In this document: piece by piece, positions 32,250 to 35,503 of the stretch
Position numbering within the stretch: the first letter of the stretch is position 1
Layout of the letters: each line of letters begins with the position of its first letter
NCBI RefSeq assembly: GCF_004799755.1
Contig: NZ_SLUB01000048.1
Coordinates: forward strand, 1-35,503
DNA length: 35,503 bases
Direction of reading: 5' to 3'
Source: Bacillus timonensis
GTDB lineage: Bacteria > Bacillota > Bacilli > Bacillales > Bacillaceae_L
Notes under the pieces: model-generated
Database searches by the model: none
The model's input: only the letters and a program-made list of their open reading frames with translations
What the model was told of the DNA's origin: nothing
Made by a program: the position numbers and the translations under genes

Positions 32250-33938
32250 TTAAAACAATCCGACGGCTTTTCCTTCTCCAGTCACATCCATGTTGAGTGC
32301 AGCTGGTTTTTTTGGAAGTCCTGGCATGGTCATGACATCACCGGTTAAAGCAACGATAAAACCAGCCCCTATAGATGGTCTGAATTCACGGATGGTAATC
32401 GTAAAATCGGTTGGACGTCCAAGTAAGGTTGGGTCATCGGACAGTGAATACTGGGTTTTTGCCATACAGATTGGGAGATTGCCCCAGCCAAATTTCTCGA
32501 AGGCGCGAATTTGCTTCTTCGCTTTAGAAGAAAACTCAACATCCTTTGCTCCGTAAACCGTTCTCGCAATCGTTTTTACTTTGTCATCAATGGAAGTTGA
32601 TAAATCATAGATTGGTGCAAAATGATTTTCTCCCGTTTCGATGACGTCAAGAACTTTCTTTGCAAGCTCGATTCCACCTTCGCCACCCTTTTCCCAAACC
32701 TCTGTTAGGGCAACTGGATATGAATGTTCCGCACACCACGTTTCAATTTTCTTTACTTCTTTTTCTGTATCTGTAACAAAGCGATTGATTGCGACTACAA
32801 ACGGCAAACCAAAAGCTTGAACTGTCTCAATATGTTTTTGCAAGTTCTCCAAGCCCTTAGATAAAGCCTCAACATTCTCTTCTTTAAGATTTTCCTTTGC
32901 TACACCGCCATGCATTTTTAAAGCACGATTTGTCGCCACAATAACGACTGCCTCTGGCTTAATATTTGCATATCTTGCTTTAATGTCTAGAAATTTCTCG
33001 GCACCTAGGTCTGCACCAAATCCACCCTCTGTTAACACATAATCCGCTAATTTGGCTGCCATTTTTGTGGCAATAACAGAATTACAGCCGTGAGCGATAT
33101 TGGCAAATGGTCCCCCATGAATCAATGCAGGTGTGTGTTCAAGCGTTTGAACTAAATTCGGTTTAAGTGCATCCTTTAATAAAAGCGTAAGTGCCCCTTC
33201 TGCACCAAGGTCACTAGCTGTGACCGGTTGTTTATGTATATCATAGCCTACTACAATTTTAGATAATCTTTTCTTCAAATCCTGTAAATCGGTTGCAAGG
33301 CAGAAAATAGCCATTATCTCTGATGCAACGGTAATATCAAATCCGTCCTCACGGGGAACACCTTGCACAGGACCGCCAAGCCCAACAATTACGTTTCTTA
33401 GTGCACGGTCATTTAAATCCACAACTCGTTTCCAAGTAACACGTCTTACATCAATTTGAAGCTCATTTCCTTGGTGGATATGGTTGTCAATTAAAGCTGA
33501 CAATGTGTTATTTGCTGTCGTAATCGCGTGAAAATCACCGGTAAAATGCAGATTAATTTCCTCCATTGGAATTACCTGTGAATAGCCACCACCTGTTGCA
33601 CCACCTTTAATCCCCATCGTTGGCCCGAGGGATGGTTCTCGCATTGCGATCATCGCATTTTTCCCTAGCTTTGCAAGTCCTTGTCCAAGTCCAACCGTAA
33701 CTGTCGACTTCCCTTCACCAGCTGGCGTAGGATTAATTGATGTTACAAGAATGACCTTGCCATCCTTTTTCTTTTCTAAGCGCTTCATCACATCCAACGA
33801 TATTTTTGCTTTGTAATGACCATAGGGTTCGACTTCTTCATCATGTAAATCAAGTTGCTGCACAATCTCCTTTATCGGCTTTAACTCAGCCTCTTGAGCA
33901 ATTTCAATATCAGACTTATATTTCGTTGAAAATCCCAT
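32250..33938 (-). CDS. fhs: Formate-tetrahydrofolate ligase
   Basis: Formate + THF + ATP gives 10-formyl-THF + ADP + Pi. 562 residues from ATG 33938 (GGGGGT eight bases upstream). The P-loop TPAGEGKST is at 71-79, with family segments [21 protein letters not shown] (cation and formyl-phosphate site) and [12 protein letters not shown]. Cytoplasmic tetramer in the family. It supplies formyl groups for purines and initiator tRNA. It fits the folate theme of dfrA/thyA elsewhere in the window but is not linked to them. The upstream region has two AGTATACC copies 33 bp apart. Confidence 0.97.
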   Translation of the reverse strand: MGFSTKYKSDIEIAQEAELKPIKEIVQQLDLHDEEVEPYGHYKAKISLDVMKRLEKKKDGKVILVTSINPTPAGEGKSTVTVGLGQGLAKLGKNAMIAMREPSLGPTMGIKGGATGGGYSQVIPMEEINLHFTGDFHAITTANNTLSALIDNHIHQGNELQIDVRRVTWKRVVDLNDRALRNVIVGLGGPVQGVPREDGFDITVASEIMAIFCLATDLQDLKKRLSKIVVGYDIHKQPVTASDLGAEGALTLLLKDALKPNLVQTLEHTPALIHGGPFANIAHGCNSVIATKMAAKLADYVLTEGGFGADLGAEKFLDIKARYANIKPEAVVIVATNRALKMHGGVAKENLKEENVEALSKGLENLQKHIETVQAFGLPFVVAINRFVTDTEKEVKKIETWCAEHSYPVALTEVWEKGGEGGIELAKKVLDVIETGENHFAPIYDLSTSIDDKVKTIARTVYGAKDVEFSSKAKKQIRAFEKFGWGNLPICMAKTQYSLSDDPTLLGRPTDFTITIREFRPSIGAGFIVALTGDVMTMPGLPKKPAALNMDVTGEGKAVGLF

Positions 33939-34000
33939 GTACATTACCCCCATGACTTATTGGTAAAAGTATACCTTATCATTCCTATCTTACATTATTC

Positions 34001-34009
34001 AGTATACCA
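34001..34009 (-). promoter_or_regulatory. Possible extended -10 of fhs
   Basis: TGGTATACT on the minus strand (TGnTATACT). The -35 is poor. A second GGTATACT occurs 33 bp downstream. Confidence 0.35.
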
Positions 34010-34075
34010 GTTAAAAGAAAAACCTCTAGATTTAGGCATTTCCTTTACCACGTAAAATGAATGAAGATATTTTAA

Positions 34076-34105
34076 TTGATATTTATGTGTGAATTGTTGT
34101 AAAAT
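34076..34105 (+). promoter_or_regulatory. Possible metA promoter
   Basis: TTGATA (34076-34081), 18 bp, TAAAAT (34100-34105). It lies just upstream of the hairpin-rich element, which would then form the metA 5' UTR. Confidence 0.4.
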
Positions 34106-34117
34106 TTCAATTATAGT

Positions 34118-34302
34118 AGAAAAGCGCAAGCGACTTGAAAGAGGAACATCGACTAACTACTGCCACGTCCTGTGGCAAACATCGATGTCAGCACTTCCTG
34201 TGCAAGTCCCACAAGCATAAGAAAAGCCGGCGAGAAGGATGCCTTTTATCCTTCTTGACGGATTGGCTTATGACCTCGAGGGGCTAGTCGCTGGAGCTAG
34301 CC
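34118..34302 (+). repeat. Multi-hairpin element in the metA leader (putative dispersed repeat or structured RNA)
   Basis: About 185 nt of nested stems. ACATCGA (34146-34152) pairs with TCGATGT (34182-34188) and encloses TGCCAC/GTGGCA. GCAC/GTGC follows at 34191-34203. CATAAG (34216-34221) pairs with CTTATG (34267-34272) and encloses AGAAGGAT/ATCCTTCT. GCTAG/CTAGC closes the end (34283-34301). The two ends, AGCGCAAGCGAC and GTCGCTGGAGCT, are an imperfect inverted repeat. The sequence resembles intergenic repeats I recall from other Bacillus genomes. It stops about 12 bp before the metA RBS. Confidence 0.65.
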
Positions 34303-34331
34303 AATATACAAGAAATAGGGGGATGATAGGA

Positions 34332-35237
34332 TTGCCAATTAATATACCTCATGACCTTCCAGCGAAAGAAGTGTTAGAATCTGAAAATATATTTGTGATG
34401 GATGAGGACCGTGCCTATAGCCAAGATATTCGTCCACTTAATATAGTAATCTTAAACATTATGCCTGAAAAAGAACGAACAGAAACTCAGCTCCTTAGAC
34501 TTCTAGGAAATTCCCCATTGCAGCTGAATATTACACTTTTATTCCCAGAAACTCATGTTGCCAAAAACACTGGAAAGAATCATCTTGATAAATTTTACAC
34601 ATCATTTTCTGCTATCAAGCACAGAAAGTTTGATGGCATGATCATTACAGGAGCTCCAATCGAGCACCTCTCATTTGAGGATGTGAATTATTGGGAAGAA
34701 CTCAAAGAAATCATGGAATGGACGAAAACGAACGTAACCTCAACCTTACATATTTGCTGGGGAGCACAGGCAGGGCTTTTTTATCATTATGGGGTTAAGA
34801 AATATCCTCTACCTGAAAAATGTACAGGTGTCTTTCACCACCGCTTAGTAAATAAGGATGTTAAACTTGTACGTGGTTTTGATGATTTCTATTTTGTCCC
34901 ACATTCCCGGTTTACAGAGGTAACACTTGAGGAAATTGAAAAGACGGAAGGGTTAACCTTGTTGTCCGTTTCTGATGATGCGGGTGTGTGTCTAGTAGCC
35001 TCAAATGATGGTAAGCATATTTTCCTAACAGGACACCCTGAATATGATGTCCATACATTAAAAGAGGAATATGAACGCGACCTTGAAAAAGGAAAGGAGA
35101 TTATTCCGGTTAACTATTTTCCTGATAATGACCCGGCCAAACCACCTATACACAGCTGGAAATCGCATTCGTACCTACTATTTGCGAACTGGCTCAATTA
35201 TTATGTGTATCAGGAAACACCATATGATTGGGAATAA
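34332..35237 (+). CDS. metA: Homoserine O-acetyltransferase (MetA type)
   Basis: Activates homoserine in methionine synthesis. TTG 34332 is chosen: AGGGGG lies nine bases upstream, the product begins with PINIP and is 301 residues, the B. subtilis MetA length. Upstream in-frame codons run through the hairpin element and are not coding. The catalytic cysteine is C142 in HICWGAQAG and the His is in TGHPEYD. Residue 111 is Glu (GAPIEHL), which in the B. cereus enzyme dictates acetyl-CoA rather than succinyl-CoA, so O-acetylhomoserine is the predicted product. Followed within six bases by an IS element end. Confidence 0.95.
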   Translation: MPINIPHDLPAKEVLESENIFVMDEDRAYSQDIRPLNIVILNIMPEKERTETQLLRLLGNSPLQLNITLLFPETHVAKNTGKNHLDKFYTSFSAIKHRKFDGMIITGAPIEHLSFEDVNYWEELKEIMEWTKTNVTSTLHICWGAQAGLFYHYGVKKYPLPEKCTGVFHHRLVNKDVKLVRGFDDFYFVPHSRFTEVTLEEIEKTEGLTLLSVSDDAGVCLVASNDGKHIFLTGHPEYDVHTLKEEYERDLEKGKEIIPVNYFPDNDPAKPPIHSWKSHSYLLFANWLNYYVYQETPYDWE

Positions 35238-35503
35238 AAAGAAGGGACTGTCCGATAAGTCCTAAAAAATAAGGCAAGGGGGAAAAACAATTCGTTTTTC
35301 TCCCTTGCCCTTTTTGAGTTTTTCGATTTTTCTCTGAAAGTAACTGGCGGATGCCTGCTACTTTCAGCATATTGTGGGCTAATGCCACAATCCCAAACTC
35401 GACATGTACTTTGTCGAGCCCCCGCAAGGAAAATCTGCGGAACGACCTATTGCCCTTGATGTGACCGAACACACTTTCTACCTCAACTTTACGTTGAGCG
35501 TAG
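35194..35503 (-). CDS. IS1182-type transposase, C-terminal part (truncated by the window edge)
   Basis: The frame is open to the right edge ([17 protein letters not shown]), so the start lies outside. [28 protein letters not shown] and [11 protein letters not shown] are the C-terminal catalytic-domain motifs of IS1182/DUF772-type DDE transposases, including the DDE glutamate in VESVFG. The frame reads through the hairpin at 35271-35316 and the terminal repeat and stops inside metA on the opposite strand, so the native stop is absent or displaced. Whether the element is active cannot be judged. Confidence 0.85.
   Translation of the reverse strand, partial: YAQRKVEVESVFGHIKGNRSFRRFSLRGLDKVHVEFGIVALAHNMLKVAGIRQLLSEKNRKTQKGQGRKTNCFSPLPYFLGLIGQSLLFIPNHMVFPDTHNN
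35238..35503. mobile_element. IS1182-family insertion sequence, one end
   Basis: The end is marked by AGGGACTGTCCGATAAGTCC (35243-35262), an IS1182-like terminal repeat. The element begins within six bases of the metA stop. The other end is outside the window. Confidence 0.75.
35271..35316. terminator. Hairpin terminator inside the IS end
   Basis: GGCAAGGG plus GGAAAAAC pairs with GTTTTTC plus TCCCTTGCC, and T5 follows on the plus strand. It probably terminates both metA and the transposase gene. Confidence 0.75.

Larger units (their letters stand above)
33939..34331. other. Divergent intergenic region fhs/metA
   Basis: 393 bp. It holds an fhs-side extended -10, an AGTATACC pair (33968-33975 and 34001-34008), a candidate metA promoter and the multi-hairpin element described separately. 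It lacks the conserved S-box (SAM-I riboswitch) sequence that precedes metA in B. subtilis. Confidence 0.75.

Noticed and set aside
33939-34331. S-box (SAM-I) riboswitch ahead of metA
   Set aside because: The conserved S-box core was looked for and not found; the structure present is different.
1-35503. tRNA, rRNA or prophage att sites
   Set aside because: No cloverleaf, rRNA-like sequence or phage integrase was seen on either strand.

Overview
The window looks like chromosomal DNA from a low-GC, endospore-forming Bacillaceae (Bacillus sensu lato). The signs are strong AGGAGG-type ribosome binding sites, frequent TTG and GTG starts, many compact intrinsic terminators, and blocks of genes matching the Bacillus subtilis ypm/ilvA/ypl/dfrA-thyA/ypj/ypi/yph/ypg region. 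Assignments rest on protein motifs and remembered synteny; no search was run.

Layout. 1-447 is non-coding, with an imperfect inverted repeat and a 52-bp tandem array (array A). 448-4.9 kb holds an AAA-family ATPase, an HD hydrolase, a CorA-type Mg transporter preceded by a 40-codon gene, an M29 aminopeptidase and an unknown protein. 5.0-9.1 kb holds ypmS, ypmR and ypmQ on the minus strand, with a metallophosphoesterase and YkoP-like pair between ypmR and ypmQ. 9.3-9.9 kb is a YitT-type membrane protein behind a short leader ORF. 10.0-13.7 kb is a tightly overlapping minus-strand operon: phosphosulfolactate synthase (ComA), histidine phosphatase, CysH, Sat, CysC. A divergent MFS exporter follows, then a small unknown gene and a PCYCGC lipoprotein. 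16.2-16.7 kb is a second 52-bp tandem array (array B). 16.8-22 kb holds DegV, YpmP, IlvA, a hemolysin III-type membrane protein, DHFR and thymidylate synthase. 21.9-26.4 kb holds a secreted PPEP/ATLF-type metalloprotease, YpjP, two tiny genes, a YpiP-type methyltransferase, bacilliredoxin BrxA and YpgR. 26.8-33.9 kb holds an NlpC/P60 hydrolase with a WalR-type box upstream, ABC-F YfmR coupled to the HD hydrolase YpgQ, a second DegV, formate-THF ligase and three unknowns. 34.1-35.5 kb holds a multi-hairpin element fused to the metA leader, metA, and the end of an IS1182-type insertion sequence running off the window.

Most interesting system: 9961-13730 encodes every step from sulfate to phosphosulfolactate. 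The slot usually held by ComB (phosphosulfolactate phosphatase) holds a histidine-phosphatase-superfamily enzyme instead. No sulfite reductase, siroheme or sulfate permease genes are present, so the sulfite looks destined for ComA rather than cysteine. 3-Sulfolactate is a known spore constituent in B. subtilis, so this is plausibly a self-contained sulfolactate operon with a substitute phosphatase and possibly a dedicated exporter.

Other points of interest: two unrelated arrays with exactly the same 52-bp period, a WalR box ahead of a wall hydrolase, a small gene and hairpin ahead of corA, and a ypmQ frame that has lost its stop and reads through its own terminator.
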